NCBI GenBank assembly: GCA_017608295.1
Contig: JAFCGF010000011.1
Location: 8,212 to 72,211 of the forward strand
Direction of reading: 5' to 3'
Length of the DNA: 64,000 nucleotides
Source: Candidatus Woesearchaeota archaeon
GTDB taxonomy: Archaea; Nanoarchaeota; Nanoarchaeia; Woesearchaeales; JAGVZT01
Positions 9,531-18,703 of the stretch are shown here, in pieces (the stretch's first letter is position 1; each line of letters starts with the position of its first letter). The notes beneath the pieces were generated by a model. It was not told the DNA's origin and did no database searches. It saw only the letters and a program-made list of their open reading frames with translations. Both the position numbers and the translations under genes were made by a program.

Positions 9531-9770
9531 TTACTGCATTTTTGTTTTTAAGTATTCAACAGCCTCACCGACAGTTGTGATCTTTTGTGCATCTTCGTCA
9601 GAAATCTCACCACCAAATTTTTCTTCAAATTCCATAATCAATTCGACGAGATCCAAGGAATCTGCTTCAAGATCCTCGCGAAAACGGGCTTCCAAGGTTA
9701 TTTTCTCACCTTCGACGTCCAATAATTCAGTAATAATATCCTTTATTTTCCCAAATACTTCGTCTGACAT
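9531..9770 (-). CDS. acpP: Acyl carrier protein
   Basis: This small acidic protein of 79 residues carries growing fatty-acyl chains on a 4'-phosphopantetheine arm. The attachment serine lies in [18 protein letters not shown] at about residue 37. The helical ACP fold is complete, with [15 protein letters not shown] in the middle and VGEAVEYL at the end. The ATG follows an excellent AGGAGG. It is monocistronic here: a promoter lies directly upstream (9802-9831) and the terminator at 9451-9480 downstream. No other fatty-acid genes adjoin it. Confidence 0.95.
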   Translation of the reverse strand: MSDEVFGKIKDIITELLDVEGEKITLEARFREDLEADSLDLVELIMEFEEKFGGEISDEDAQKITTVGEAVEYLKTKMQ

Positions 9771-9801
9771 ACCATCCTCCTGGCTGAAAATTAATTTTAG
9801 G

Positions 9802-9831
9802 ATTATCCCAACTGTGATTTTCCTTTTTCAA
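9802..9831 (-). promoter_or_regulatory. acpP promoter
   Basis: Reading the minus strand: TTGAAA (9826-9831), an 18-bp spacer, then GATAAT (9802-9807) preceded by TG plus one base. The acpP start lies about 30 nt beyond. Confidence 0.6.
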
Positions 9832-9900
9832 ATGATCTAAACAATTTTACTCAGGCTGTTCAATCTGTCAAGCGGGTTCGAGTCCAATACATCAAGCTCA

Positions 9901-9929
9901 TTGACAGTGCTGAATCAGACTGGTAAGAT
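9901..9929 (+). promoter_or_regulatory. fni promoter
   Basis: A consensus TTGACA (9901-9906), exactly 17 bp, then TAAGAT (9924-9929) with an extended TGG directly before it. Transcription would start near 9936, giving a 20-nt leader with AGGAA before the ATG at 9957. Confidence 0.75.
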
Positions 9930-9956
9930 AACTTCATCCCACAGGAACACTTATAA

Positions 9957-10994
9957 ATGAGAAAAGTTACGCAGACAAGCTCCAGAAAAACCGACCACCT
10001 TCGGATTAATCTTGAAGAAGACACAGGTTCCGGTATAACTACTGGCTTTGAACATTACCGGTTTATTCATCAAGCTCTTCCTGAAATCAATCTTGAAGAT
10101 ATAGATTTGAGGGTGAATCTTTTTGGAAAATTGCTACGAAAACCATTGTTAATTTCATCGATGACAGGGGGAACTGAAGATGCAGGTCAAATCAATGAAA
10201 ACCTGGCAATTGCCGCACAAGAAACCGGTGTGGCTTTAGGAGTAGGTTCTCAAAGGGCTGCCCTGGAAGATCCGTCACTTGCCCGGACATATCAGGTCCG
10301 TAATCAAGCACCAGACGTCCTAATTATGGCGAACTTAGGTGCCATTCAACTCAATAATGGATACACGATCGATCATTGTAAACGAGCCGTTGATATGATC
10401 ATGGCTGATGCCTTGATACTCCACTTAAATCCATTACAAGAAGCTGTTCAACTTGAGGGAGATACAAATTTTTCCAGTTTACTTCCCAAAATTGAAGAAG
10501 TGTGTAAGCATTTATCGGTCCCTGTGGTTGCAAAGGAAGTTGGCTGGGGGATATCCAAGAAGACAGCTCAACAGCTTTATGATGCGGGGATTTCGGCTAT
10601 AGACGTCGCAGGTGCCGGGGGGACGTCCTGGTCACAAGTTGAAATGCACAGAGCCGAAACAGAGAGTCAAGCAAATCTGGCAAAAATCTTCATAAATTGG
10701 GGTATTCCAACGGCAGAGAGTATCATCACCGTTTCTCAAACCTGTCCGAATATCCCCATAATCGCATCCGGAGGTATTCGATCTGGACTTGATGTCGCGA
10801 AAAGCATCGCTCTCGGTGCAAGGGTCGCGGGTGCTGCTGAACCTTTCCTAAAATCGGCAACCGAATCCCCTGAGGCGGTAATCAGAACCATCAACGCTTT
10901 TTCTTTAGAACTGCGTGTAACTATGTTCGCATCAAGCGCAACAAGGCCAACAGAACTTTCAGATAAACTCACCACCAAAATTTCAAGAGAATAA
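9957..10994 (+). CDS. fni: Isopentenyl-diphosphate delta-isomerase, type 2 (FMN-dependent)
   Basis: This enzyme interconverts isopentenyl and dimethylallyl diphosphate using FMN, NADPH and Mg2+, supplying both isoprenoid building blocks. The 345-residue TIM barrel shows family signatures: RKTDHLRI at the N-terminus, [61 protein letters not shown] and the phosphate-binding [14 protein letters not shown]. It is followed by a polyprenyl synthase on the same strand, so the two consecutive steps of isoprenoid chain building are neighbours. Confidence 0.93.
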   Translation: MRKVTQTSSRKTDHLRINLEEDTGSGITTGFEHYRFIHQALPEINLEDIDLRVNLFGKLLRKPLLISSMTGGTEDAGQINENLAIAAQETGVALGVGSQRAALEDPSLARTYQVRNQAPDVLIMANLGAIQLNNGYTIDHCKRAVDMIMADALILHLNPLQEAVQLEGDTNFSSLLPKIEEVCKHLSVPVVAKEVGWGISKKTAQQLYDAGISAIDVAGAGGTSWSQVEMHRAETESQANLAKIFINWGIPTAESIITVSQTCPNIPIIASGGIRSGLDVAKSIALGARVAGAAEPFLKSATESPEAVIRTINAFSLELRVTMFASSATRPTELSDKLTTKISRE

Positions 10995-11196
10995 ATTGGA
11001 TAAACCATCTAGAAGGTAAACTAAGACCTTGCGATAAAATGGATTTCAGCAAGATTCTCCCCATTCTTCAATCCTAATTCACCACCTTATCCAAAATACT
11101 ATTTTGGCGAAATTGAACCTATCGTGGCCAGTAAGCTCCAATTCTTGAGGTCATCCTTCAACTTAGATAAAAATTGTGCAGACATCTGAATAAATT

Positions 11197-12210
11197 ATGA
11201 GCCAAGAAATAACAAGAAAACAATATCAACAGGCAATCGAAAAAGAACTTAAAAACGCAGTTAATTCTCTTGGTGGCCCAGATTACAATGAATTAATTCA
11301 AATGATGGCATATCACATGGGGTGGGAGCATGCCAGTGCAAGGCCTGGGGCAAGTGGTAAAAGGATCCGACCAACAATTACCTTATTAACTGCTGCTGCT
11401 GCAGGAGGGAAGTGGGAAACAGCATTACCTGCCGCGACTTCCATTGAACTTATCCACAACTTTTCACTTCTCCACGATGATATTGAAGATAACAGTTTAC
11501 TTCGTCGAGGTCGACCGACAGTTTGGTCAAAATGGGGTGTTGCTCAAGCAATAAACACCGGGGACGCTATGCTTTCTTTAGCAAACCGCTGGATTTTTAG
11601 ACTTGCTGATGAAACCACATTATCAACAACTATAAAGGCGGCAACAATAGTCCAAAACACCTGTATCAAACTTACTCAAGGTCAGTTCCTGGACATCTCT
11701 TTCGAAGATCGAGATGATGTTACGACAATAGAATATTGGACGATGATAAAAGGAAAAACAGCTGCCTTAATCTCCTGTGCCAGTGAACTGGGTGCTGTTA
11801 TTGCAAAAGCAGATAATGATTGTGTCGAACAATTCCGGTTATTTGGTCAAAATCTCGGTTTAGCCTTCCAAGTACTTGATGATATTCTCGGCATATGGGG
11901 AGATTCAGAAAAAATTGGCAAATCCAATTTGAGCGACCTATCTACTGGAAAAAAATCATTACCTGTTCTCTTTGGTCTTGAACAAAAAAGCAAATTTGCG
12001 TCAATGTGGAAACCTGAGGGAACAGACCAAAAAGATATCCACCTATTGGCAAGGCAATTAGAAATTGAGGGAGGGCGTGAATACGCTCAAGAAATTGCTG
12101 ATCGATATACGAGGGAAGCCTTATCATCCCTACAAAAATCTAATCCACAAGGGGAAGCGGGGTCTGCATTGAAACTGCTGGCTACCAAACTACTTGGAAG
12201 AGACCTTTAA
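11197..12210 (+). CDS. Polyprenyl (geranylgeranyl/farnesyl) diphosphate synthase
   Basis: This enzyme condenses isopentenyl diphosphate onto allylic diphosphates to make prenyl chains. The 337-residue all-alpha protein has the first aspartate-rich motif DDIED after FSLLHD (about residue 90). The second region is DDILGIWGD (about residue 228), in which the usual second DDxxD is altered to DDILG. PGASGKRIRPT carries the substrate-binding Lys-Arg. Chain length cannot be fixed from this reading. The start is an ATG with a weak ribosome-binding site. Confidence 0.88.
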   Translation: MSQEITRKQYQQAIEKELKNAVNSLGGPDYNELIQMMAYHMGWEHASARPGASGKRIRPTITLLTAAAAGGKWETALPAATSIELIHNFSLLHDDIEDNSLLRRGRPTVWSKWGVAQAINTGDAMLSLANRWIFRLADETTLSTTIKAATIVQNTCIKLTQGQFLDISFEDRDDVTTIEYWTMIKGKTAALISCASELGAVIAKADNDCVEQFRLFGQNLGLAFQVLDDILGIWGDSEKIGKSNLSDLSTGKKSLPVLFGLEQKSKFASMWKPEGTDQKDIHLLARQLEIEGGREYAQEIADRYTREALSSLQKSNPQGEAGSALKLLATKLLGRDL

Positions 12211-12346
12211 GGCTTTGGAACCTAAAACCTTTTGGGTACTAACTTGAGCCATTATAACTTTATATTCGCTTGCAGATGTATGGAAACACTGTCAAAACAA
12301 AGCAATCGCGGCAAAAACAACGGATTCGCAGGCATTAGAAAAGGCT

Positions 12347-12354
12347 GGTATAAT
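12347..12354 (+). promoter_or_regulatory. Extended -10 promoter of the LysM gene
   Basis: TGGTATAAT occupies 12346-12354, about 40 nt before the ATG at 12396. The -35 region is poor, as expected for an extended -10 promoter. Confidence 0.45.
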
Positions 12355-12395
12355 CCCGCTGCATTTTCAACCTAGAGAGAAAAATAAATAACCTT

Positions 12396-13547
12396 ATGAC
12401 ATCTGAAATTCCATCCTCAACCACACTGTGTCCCACATGCGGGACACGTTTGAACGAGGGATCAACCCGGTGCCTGGTATGCGGCAGTGACATCAACACC
12501 AACGGTGAAGGTACTGCGAAGGCAAAAAATACAGTCCATGGAAGCCGTATGCCTGAAATTACTCTCAGTCTTCCTGTTGCTATTGGACTCTTAGCGTTAT
12601 TCCTGGCAATCGGAGCGGTAACGGTTTTCTTTGGATTGCAACAAAATGATCAAATTGTGATACCCACGGAAACACCCACACAGACAATAACTGTTACCCC
12701 GACCAATACACCAACACCAGTCACGCCAACTATCACACCAACCCCATTACCAACAGCGACACCATTCACATATGAGGTGAAAACCGGGGATACTTGTGGA
12801 GGTATTGCATTTGCCTTTGATGTCTCGGTCCAGACTATTGTGCGGCTCAACAACCTCCCTGCAGATTGCGCAACATTATTCCAGGGACAAGAATTATTAA
12901 TTCCCTACCCAACACCAACTGCTTCACCTTTCCCTACAGCAACCCTCAGTGGATTGGATGCGACACTGGCAGCCTGTGAGAAAATTAATTACACGGTCCA
13001 AGAGAATGATACCCTCAGCAGTATTGCTGAAAATTACAATGTCCCCATTGAAGCCTTGAAGGAATTCAATGGTATGGTAAATAATATCGTATTCTCAGGA
13101 TTAAACATCGTAATACCATTATGTGAAAGGTTTGCCACACCAGGACCATCGCCAACGCCAACGCCCCCCCCACCTTATCCATCTCCAAATCTACTTCTCC
13201 CAACAGATGGATCACATTTTGCAATTTTTGATGATGTAATCACTCTACAATGGGCTGCAGTAGGAACATTAAATTCCAATGAAGCTTATGCAGTCACGAT
13301 CGAAGACATCACTGATTCAACAGGCAGATCCCTGACTGGTTATGTCGAAGAGACAAAATTCATTCTACCTTCGTCCTTCCGCTCAACAGAGGATGTCCCG
13401 CATATTTATCGTTGGTGGGTTACGACTGTACGTCAGATTGGCACGGATGAATCAGGAAGTCCAATCTGGGATTCAGCTGGTGCATCCAGTGATTATCGAT
13501 CCTTCACCTGGATCGGAGAGGTTCAGGCATCAACGCCACAACCTTAG
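12396..13547 (+). CDS. Zinc-ribbon, single-pass membrane protein with two LysM domains
   Basis: This 383-residue protein probably binds peptidoglycan or other cell-wall glycan. A cytoplasmic zinc ribbon comes first (CPTCG and CLVCG pairs, residues about 12-33). One membrane helix follows (about 53-75), then a Thr/Pro-rich linker full of TPT repeats. LysM 1 is at about 126-172 (YEVKTGDTCGGIAFAFDVSV). A second short TP linker leads to LysM 2 at about 202-250 (YTVQENDTLSSIAENYNVPI). A C-terminal beta-rich domain at about 265-375 (LLLPTDGSHF, LQWAAVG) is of unknown role. The architecture is common in Anaerolineae. It has its own promoter and terminator. Confidence 0.75.
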   Translation: MTSEIPSSTTLCPTCGTRLNEGSTRCLVCGSDINTNGEGTAKAKNTVHGSRMPEITLSLPVAIGLLALFLAIGAVTVFFGLQQNDQIVIPTETPTQTITVTPTNTPTPVTPTITPTPLPTATPFTYEVKTGDTCGGIAFAFDVSVQTIVRLNNLPADCATLFQGQELLIPYPTPTASPFPTATLSGLDATLAACEKINYTVQENDTLSSIAENYNVPIEALKEFNGMVNNIVFSGLNIVIPLCERFATPGPSPTPTPPPPYPSPNLLLPTDGSHFAIFDDVITLQWAAVGTLNSNEAYAVTIEDITDSTGRSLTGYVEETKFILPSSFRSTEDVPHIYRWWVTTVRQIGTDESGSPIWDSAGASSDYRSFTWIGEVQASTPQP

Positions 13548-13556
13548 CCTGAAAAG

Positions 13557-13590
13557 CAAAAAGGGCTGCCCATTTGAGCCGCCCTTTTCC
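13557..13590 (+). terminator. Intrinsic terminator after LysM gene
   Basis: An AAAAAGGGC / GCCCTTTTC stem with a partly paired interior, followed by T-rich sequence. The convergent trxB begins its 3' end about 90 nt further on. Confidence 0.6.
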
Positions 13591-13678
13591 TAGTCTCATA
13601 TAATTTATTTTAATTATTACTAAGTAAAAATATATCGGATGAGGGGATTTTATCAGTCCAAAATGGCAGTAATATTAT

Positions 13679-14617
13679 TTATACTTCTTGTTCCTCAAGA
13701 AATCGAACAGCCTGCATACCCGCGGCTGCACCCATTCCTGCCGATGTAATGACCTGCCTAAAATGAGAATCAGCTGCTTCACCAGCGGCATACACACCTG
13801 GTATGTTTGTTTGCATATATTTATCTACCAGTAAGTACCCCTTATCATCCATTTCTAATTTGTCCTTATACAGCTCTGTATTTGGAAGGTGGCCGATAAA
13901 AATGAAGACACCTTCTGTTGTCATCTCTTCTTCATCTCCTGTTTTTACATTTCTCAGATGGACTCTATCCACGATGCCATCACCATCAATCCCGGTAACA
14001 ATCGAATCCCATTTGAAATTTATTTTAGGATTGTTAAAAGCGCGTTTTTGAAGGAGGGCTCCGCCTCGAAGTTCATCCCTTCGATGAATTATTGTGATTG
14101 ATTCAGCAAACCTGGTGAGGAATAAACCTTCTTCGAGAGCACTATCACCTCCACCAACCACAACAACATTTTTTCCCTGGAAAAAATGTCCGTCACAGGT
14201 CGCGCAGTAAGAAACACCCCGACCAGTGAATTCAGTTTCACCGGGTACATCGAGGTGCTGGGGTGTCGCACCTGTAGTGAGAATTAACGTGTCTGCAAGA
14301 AATTCCTCTCCATAGGTCTTTACAAGAAATGGCCGCTCAGAAAAATCAATTTCTGTAACGACATCAAAGGTAACTTGGGTACCAAAGCGTTCAGCCTGTT
14401 TCTGAAATGCTGCTACCAGTTCCTGACCAGAGATCCCATCTGGGAACCCTGGATAATTTTCAACTAGGTGGGTAAGTGAGACCTGACCACCTAACTGCAT
14501 TCCTGTCAGGACAACTGGTTCAAGGTTCGCTCTCGCGGTGTATAAAGCTGCAGCCAATCCAGCGGGGCCTGATCCAATTATCAGATTCTTTATATGCTTT
14601 TTATTATTATCTGTCAT
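13679..14617 (-). CDS. trxB: Thioredoxin-disulfide reductase
   Basis: This flavoenzyme reduces thioredoxin with NADPH. The 312 residues match the low-molecular-weight family. The FAD-binding motif is IIGSGPAGLAAALYTARA (about residue 14). The redox centre is CATCDG (about residues 138-143). The NADPH-binding motif is VVGGGDSALEEG. The C-terminal FAD contact is YAAGEAADSHFRQVITSAGMG. The gene is monocistronic, with a promoter candidate at 14662-14690. Confidence 0.95.
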   Translation of the reverse strand: MTDNNKKHIKNLIIGSGPAGLAAALYTARANLEPVVLTGMQLGGQVSLTHLVENYPGFPDGISGQELVAAFQKQAERFGTQVTFDVVTEIDFSERPFLVKTYGEEFLADTLILTTGATPQHLDVPGETEFTGRGVSYCATCDGHFFQGKNVVVVGGGDSALEEGLFLTRFAESITIIHRRDELRGGALLQKRAFNNPKINFKWDSIVTGIDGDGIVDRVHLRNVKTGDEEEMTTEGVFIFIGHLPNTELYKDKLEMDDKGYLLVDKYMQTNIPGVYAAGEAADSHFRQVITSAGMGAAAGMQAVRFLEEQEV

Positions 14618-14661
14618 ACTGATGTGCCTTTACTAAATGGATGAGTTGAAATACCAATAGA

Positions 14662-14690
14662 ATTTTACCAGTTTTGGTTTACTATCCGAA
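14662..14690 (-). promoter_or_regulatory. trxB promoter (extended -10)
   Basis: On the minus strand: TTCGGA (14685-14690), a 17-bp spacer and TGGTAAAAT (14662-14670). A TTGACA at 14693-14698 is too far away to pair with this -10. Confidence 0.45.
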
Positions 14691-14787
14691 ATTGTCAATG
14701 TCCATTCGAACATAAAAATAGGAATTGACCATGACATAACTATAGATGCACAATACCTATTCAATGTTACATAAAAATCATATTAAC

Positions 14788-14820
14788 AAAAAAAGCGCTG
14801 TGGTTAAGCAGCGCTTTTTT
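14788..14820 (-). terminator. Intrinsic terminator of pnp
   Basis: The stem AAAAAAGCGCTG / CAGCGCTTTTTT with a short loop is A-rich and T-rich on the two sides. It lies 24 nt past the pnp stop and may also act on the opposite strand. Confidence 0.8.
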
Positions 14821-14843
14821 CCTGTATTATTAGCCGTTGGCGT

Positions 14844-17039
14844 TTAATATTTCCGTCGATTATCTCGACCTTTACGGTTGGAGTTATTGCTCGGACGACG
14901 TCCTTTCTTTTGACCAGCACGATCTTGTTGAACTGCTTCTTCCGCTGACCAGCCTTCCAGGACTGCCCGTCTGGATAATCGGATTTTGCCATTCTTATCA
15001 ATCTCGGTGACCATAACTGTAATTTCGTCACCCATGTTGACAACATCTTCAACCTGATTTACACGCTGCGTATCCAACTGGGAAATATGAACCATGCCAT
15101 CCATTCCAGGCGATATCTCAACAAAAACTCCGAAATTTTTCATACCGACCACCTTACCAGTATAGATTCTACCTACTTCAGGTGATTCGGTTAACATTTC
15201 AATCTTCATTTTTGTCAATCTGGCACTTTCTCCATCCGCCGTAGCTATGAAGACTGTACCATCTTCCCCAATATCGATGGTGGCTCCGGTTTCCTCCTGG
15301 ATACTTCGAATTGTTTTGCCACCTGGACCAATAACTGCTCCGATTTTGTCTACCGGGATTTTAACAGTCGTAATCCTAGGAACATGGGGTTTCAATTCAT
15401 TTCGCGACTCAGAGATCGTCTCCAACATCTTGCTCATAATATGATCTCTCCCTACTTTTGCCTGTTTCAAAGCCTCGGACATAATTTCAGGGGAAACTCC
15501 CTTAATTTTGATATCCATCTGGAGAGCGGTGATACCTTTATCCGTACCAGCAACCTTAAAGTCCATATCGCCAATATGATCTTCCAAGCCTAGAATATCC
15601 GTCAATATGGCATATTGTTCACCTTCTTTGACCAAACCCATGGCAATACCTGCTACGGGTGCATGAATTGGCACCCCAGTGTCCATTAAAGCAAGCGTTG
15701 AACCACAAACAGACGCCATGGAAGAAGACCCATTTGATGATAAAACTTCAGACACTAACCTTAAGGTGTATGGGAACTCACTTGCTTCCGGGATCATTGG
15801 ACGTAAAGCACGTTCAGCTAAAGCACCGTGACCAATTTCTCGACGAGAAGAGCCTCGAAGAAATCGGGTCTCTCCAACTGAGAAAGGAGGAAAATTATAG
15901 TGGTGGATGTATCGTTTCTCATCAATTGGTGTAAGGTTATCTAAGGACTGCGCATCACGTGGCGTACCAAGGGTTGCCATAGTTAATACCTGGGTTTCCC
16001 CACGCGTGAACAATCCTGAACCGTGAGCTTGAGGGCTAACCTCAACTTCACACCAAATATCTCTGACTTCCTCAAGCCCTCTTCCGTCTGGTCGAACACT
16101 TTTACTTAGAATGCGCGTCCGTATTACGGATTTGTATGCGGAATCAAAAGCAGATTTCACTTCCTTTGTAAGGTCTTCATCATTGGGAGAGAATTCTTCC
16201 ACAAGCTCATCTTTTAATGCATCGATTGCACCATAATATTCAGACTTGATAAAAGGTTGATCAAGAAGCTGGTTCATCTGTTCTACAACACGTTCATAAA
16301 CCTTTTCTTCCAACCCCTTGTCAGCAGCGAAAGATTGGTAGTCTCGTTTAGGTTTACCCACTTCACCTGCCATACGCTCCTGTAACTCCACAATTGGTAA
16401 TATCTGTTCATGAGCGAATGCCAAAGCCTGAACCATGACTTCCTCTGAGATTTCATCTGCACCTGCTTCAACCATAAGGATGGCATCACGTGTCGCGGCG
16501 ACTCTTAAATCCAATTCAGATTCTTTAATTTCGAGAAAAGTTGGATTGACAATAAATTCGCTGTCAATACGACCAATACGAACCGCGCCGACTGGACCAC
16601 CCCAAGGTATATCAGAAATCATTACAGCTGCTGAAGCTGCATTGATCGCCAGGATATCGAGAGGATTGATCCCATCTGATGAGAAGGAATAAAGTATTAC
16701 CTGGACATCATTTCGTAAATCTTTTGGAAACAATGGTCTCAAGGGGCGATCGGTTAACCTATTGGTTAATATCGCTTCTTCTGTAGGTCTTCCTTCCCGT
16801 CTGAAAAACGAACCAGGGATGCGACCACCGGCATACATTCTTTCTTCATAATCCACGCTCAAAGGTAAAAAGTCTATTCCTTCTCGCGGATTCTTACTCA
16901 TTGTAACGACGCCAAACATCAAGGCATCATCAAGCCTAACTGTTACCGCTCCACCAGCCTGTCCTGCCAGCTTTCCGGTTTCGAAGATCAGCTTTTTACC
17001 GCCGATCTCCATTTCATAAGATTTTGATTCTGGTTTCAT
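14844..17039 (-). CDS. pnp: Polynucleotide phosphorylase
   Basis: This is a phosphorolytic 3'-5' exoribonuclease and a core RNA-decay enzyme. The 731 residues contain two RNase PH domains (FFRREGRPTEEAIL, RPLRPLFPKD; then RSVRPDGRGLEEVRDI-type sequence and GTDKGITALQMDIKIKG). A KH domain follows (IGPGGKTIRSIQEETGA, about residue 560), then an S1 domain (GKVVGMKNFGVFVEI, about 625) and a basic RGRDNRR-like tail. The start at MKPESKSYEME is chosen because GGAGG lies 8 nt upstream and the extra upstream in-frame codons belong to a leader hairpin. It lies downstream of rpsO, as in many bacteria. Confidence 0.95.
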   Translation of the reverse strand: MKPESKSYEMEIGGKKLIFETGKLAGQAGGAVTVRLDDALMFGVVTMSKNPREGIDFLPLSVDYEERMYAGGRIPGSFFRREGRPTEEAILTNRLTDRPLRPLFPKDLRNDVQVILYSFSSDGINPLDILAINAASAAVMISDIPWGGPVGAVRIGRIDSEFIVNPTFLEIKESELDLRVAATRDAILMVEAGADEISEEVMVQALAFAHEQILPIVELQERMAGEVGKPKRDYQSFAADKGLEEKVYERVVEQMNQLLDQPFIKSEYYGAIDALKDELVEEFSPNDEDLTKEVKSAFDSAYKSVIRTRILSKSVRPDGRGLEEVRDIWCEVEVSPQAHGSGLFTRGETQVLTMATLGTPRDAQSLDNLTPIDEKRYIHHYNFPPFSVGETRFLRGSSRREIGHGALAERALRPMIPEASEFPYTLRLVSEVLSSNGSSSMASVCGSTLALMDTGVPIHAPVAGIAMGLVKEGEQYAILTDILGLEDHIGDMDFKVAGTDKGITALQMDIKIKGVSPEIMSEALKQAKVGRDHIMSKMLETISESRNELKPHVPRITTVKIPVDKIGAVIGPGGKTIRSIQEETGATIDIGEDGTVFIATADGESARLTKMKIEMLTESPEVGRIYTGKVVGMKNFGVFVEISPGMDGMVHISQLDTQRVNQVEDVVNMGDEITVMVTEIDKNGKIRLSRRAVLEGWSAEEAVQQDRAGQKKGRRPSNNSNRKGRDNRRKY

Positions 17040-17062
17040 AATAACCTCCATAATTACCCGCC

Positions 17063-17125
17063 GGTTAGGGATTGGGAATTCAACAAGACAAATTTTGTTC
17101 CATGTGGAATTCCCAATGCCCAACC
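17063..17125 (-). promoter_or_regulatory. Long hairpin in the pnp 5' leader
   Basis: Arms at 17107-17125 and 17063-17081 pair. ATTGGGAATTC / GAATTCCCAAT is 11 bp perfect and extends outward through GGTT / AACC with two mismatches. An inner AACAA / TTGTT stem (17082-17086 with 17095-17099) continues it past a 7-nt bulge. It ends about 24 nt before the pnp ATG. In E. coli, pnp is autoregulated through an RNase III-cut leader hairpin; the same role here is inferred from position and structure. Confidence 0.6.
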
Positions 17126-17153
17126 AATAGGCGGCTTTGCCAAAAATTAACTA

Positions 17154-17181
17154 ATTATCAATAATTTTGCATTTAGATCAA
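17154..17181 (-). promoter_or_regulatory. Internal pnp promoter
   Basis: On the minus strand: TTGATC (17176-17181), a 16-bp spacer and GATAAT (17154-17159). It lies between the rpsO terminator and the pnp leader hairpin, so transcripts from it would begin with the hairpin. The remainder of the 369-nt rpsO-pnp gap (about 17182-17360) holds nothing else clear. Confidence 0.5.
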
Positions 17182-17356
17182 ATAAAAAATGACTGGAACC
17201 GATTGTTCCTGAACCCCCAATAAATCGCAAGAAGCATTTAGGAAATGAAGGTCTCATCCAATTCCTGTAGAAAGCCCACCCTTCTATAACTTCAATTGAT
17301 GTGATCAATCAGTTTACCGCGTTTACCCGAATTTGGATACACTCCCAACTTTGGAT

Positions 17357-17396
17357 AAAAAAAGAGTAGATGTTAAAAATGCCATGCCATCTACTC
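17357..17396 (-). terminator. Intrinsic terminator between rpsO and pnp
   Basis: On the minus strand GAGTAGATG pairs perfectly with CATCTACTC (17388-17396 with 17364-17372), followed at once by seven T. It begins 13 nt after the rpsO stop. This is the position of the attenuating terminator t1 in E. coli rpsO-pnp. Confidence 0.8.
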
Positions 17397-17408
17397 ATAC
17401 CTTCAATG

Positions 17409-17681
17409 TTACCTGTGGCGGATATTCAACTGCTCAATTATTGCTGAATACCGATGATAATCCTTCCGTCGTATGTATGTCAATAAACGACGACGACGAC
17501 CCACCATTTTCAATAAGCCTCGCCTCGATGACTCATCATGTTTGTGAGTTCTTAAGTGGTCTGTTAGATGTTCAATCCGTTTAGTTAGAATTGCGACCTG
17601 TACTTCAGGTGATCCAGTATCTTTCTCGTGACGGGAATATTCCTCCATCACCCTTGATTTGTAGTCTTTTTCTAATTTCAT
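17409..17681 (-). CDS. rpsO: 30S ribosomal protein S15
   Basis: This primary 16S rRNA-binding protein of the small subunit has 90 residues from the chosen ATG, matching the family length of 89. Hallmarks are the [19 protein letters not shown] helix, [16 protein letters not shown] and the basic [15 protein letters not shown] segment. A longer in-frame extension upstream is rejected because it adds 25 non-homologous residues; TAAGGAG lies upstream of the chosen ATG. The pnp gene lies downstream on the same strand. Confidence 0.95.
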   Translation of the reverse strand: MKLEKDYKSRVMEEYSRHEKDTGSPEVQVAILTKRIEHLTDHLRTHKHDESSRRGLLKMVGRRRRLLTYIRRKDYHRYSAIIEQLNIRHR

Positions 17682-17779
17682 GACGTATGCTATCTCCTTA
17701 TATTTTTTTCTGCCTAGCATGTCTCCAAGCCAGTAGCCATTATGCAACCAAGCCACCAGCTGGTCTAGTCAGCGCGGGG

Positions 17780-17808
17780 ATTATACCAAAGAGAAAGTCG
17801 AGCGACAA
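17780..17808 (-). promoter_or_regulatory. rpsO promoter
   Basis: On the minus strand: TTGTCG (17803-17808), exactly 17 bp, then TATAAT (17780-17785) with an extended TGG. The leader to the rpsO ATG is about 92 nt. Confidence 0.6.
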
Positions 17809-17896
17809 GGCTATAATTTCTAGTCTCAAGTCAAATATATTATCATCAGAAGATGAAATGCTTCCCGCAACAATCTAAAAATGGAGAAAAATCACC

Positions 17897-18697
17897 TCAA
17901 TTCTTATAGAGGTAAGCTCGCAACTCATTTCTAATAGTAGATGGAAACACATCGATGATCTGGCGAATTAAACCATTTATTAATTGGTTACCCGAAATCG
18001 CCTTGGTTCTTTGCAAAAAGTATGATGTCTCTTTTGGTGATCGTTTCGCCAACTCCCGAATTGAGATTAACAGATCAGGATTTGGGATTACACCTACCTG
18101 TTCTACAAAAGGGGTTAATAATCTGATGATCTTTGGTAAATTCTGGAAATCCTTATCTCGTACCAAAAAGGGAATTACACGTAATCCTAGTTTTTGATCT
18201 TTAATTTCAGAGGATTTTAGCCAGGTTTCAATTAAATCAAAGAAAATATCGGGTGTCTCTTTCCAAAGTCCAGCAAGACCCACTGCAAAAACACCGTCAA
18301 GAACGTGATCTTCCTCACGTTGTCCACCCCATAACACCAGTCGATCGAGGATTCTCTGGGGCGGATTTGGAGGGACCCACCCAAGAATCTGCAATGCCAA
18401 TATTCGACACTCAAGCCAATCCTCCTGCCATAAACAATCTGCCAGGGCAAGTGCAATTTCTGGTTCTTCAGGTAATGTATTAATTAACCTTGTTTCAATC
18501 TGACGGGTAACCTGCTTGGGGACCTGATATGAACGCATTAAAGAAGTCTTGGAGGGAAAACGGCCAGGTTTTCGAACGCGATCGGAATAATAATCAAACA
18601 TATCCTTTAACGCAATAATAAATTCTTCTGGTTTTGATACTTTTTTAACCAGTTGATCAACTTTTACTTTCAGACGGGCAGGAAGAATCGCAGGCAT
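17897..18697 (-). CDS. HEAT-like helical repeat protein (AlkD-like)
   Basis: This 266-residue, mainly helical protein has repeated amphipathic helices (ALALADCLWQEDWLECRILALQILGW, DHVLDGVFAVGLAGLW, QKLGLRVIPFLVRDKDF). It resembles the DNA-alkylation-repeat (AlkD/HEAT-like) fold. Whether the DNA glycosylase residues of AlkD are present cannot be judged here, so the function is open: base-excision repair or a structural HEAT protein. It starts 6 nt after the LOG-family stop upstream, so the two are likely co-transcribed. Confidence 0.55.
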   Translation of the reverse strand: MPAILPARLKVKVDQLVKKVSKPEEFIIALKDMFDYYSDRVRKPGRFPSKTSLMRSYQVPKQVTRQIETRLINTLPEEPEIALALADCLWQEDWLECRILALQILGWVPPNPPQRILDRLVLWGGQREEDHVLDGVFAVGLAGLWKETPDIFFDLIETWLKSSEIKDQKLGLRVIPFLVRDKDFQNLPKIIRLLTPFVEQVGVIPNPDLLISIRELAKRSPKETSYFLQRTKAISGNQLINGLIRQIIDVFPSTIRNELRAYLYKN

Positions 18698-18703
18698 CTG
18701 TTT

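Noticed and set aside
9872..9886. GGTTCGAGTCC resembling a tRNA T-loop
   Set aside because: The flanking bases do not form the T-stem (GCGGG against CCAAT) and no acceptor or anticodon arms surround it on either strand.
14693..14698. TTGACA on the minus strand upstream of trxB
   Set aside because: It is 25 bp from the extended -10 at 14662-14670, too far to act as its -35.
17296..17310. ATTGAT-GTG-ATCAAT, resembling an FNR/CRP-type site
   Set aside because: The spacing between half-sites is 3 nt rather than the 4 nt of FNR boxes (TTGAT-N4-ATCAA), and it lies far from the inferred pnp promoter.
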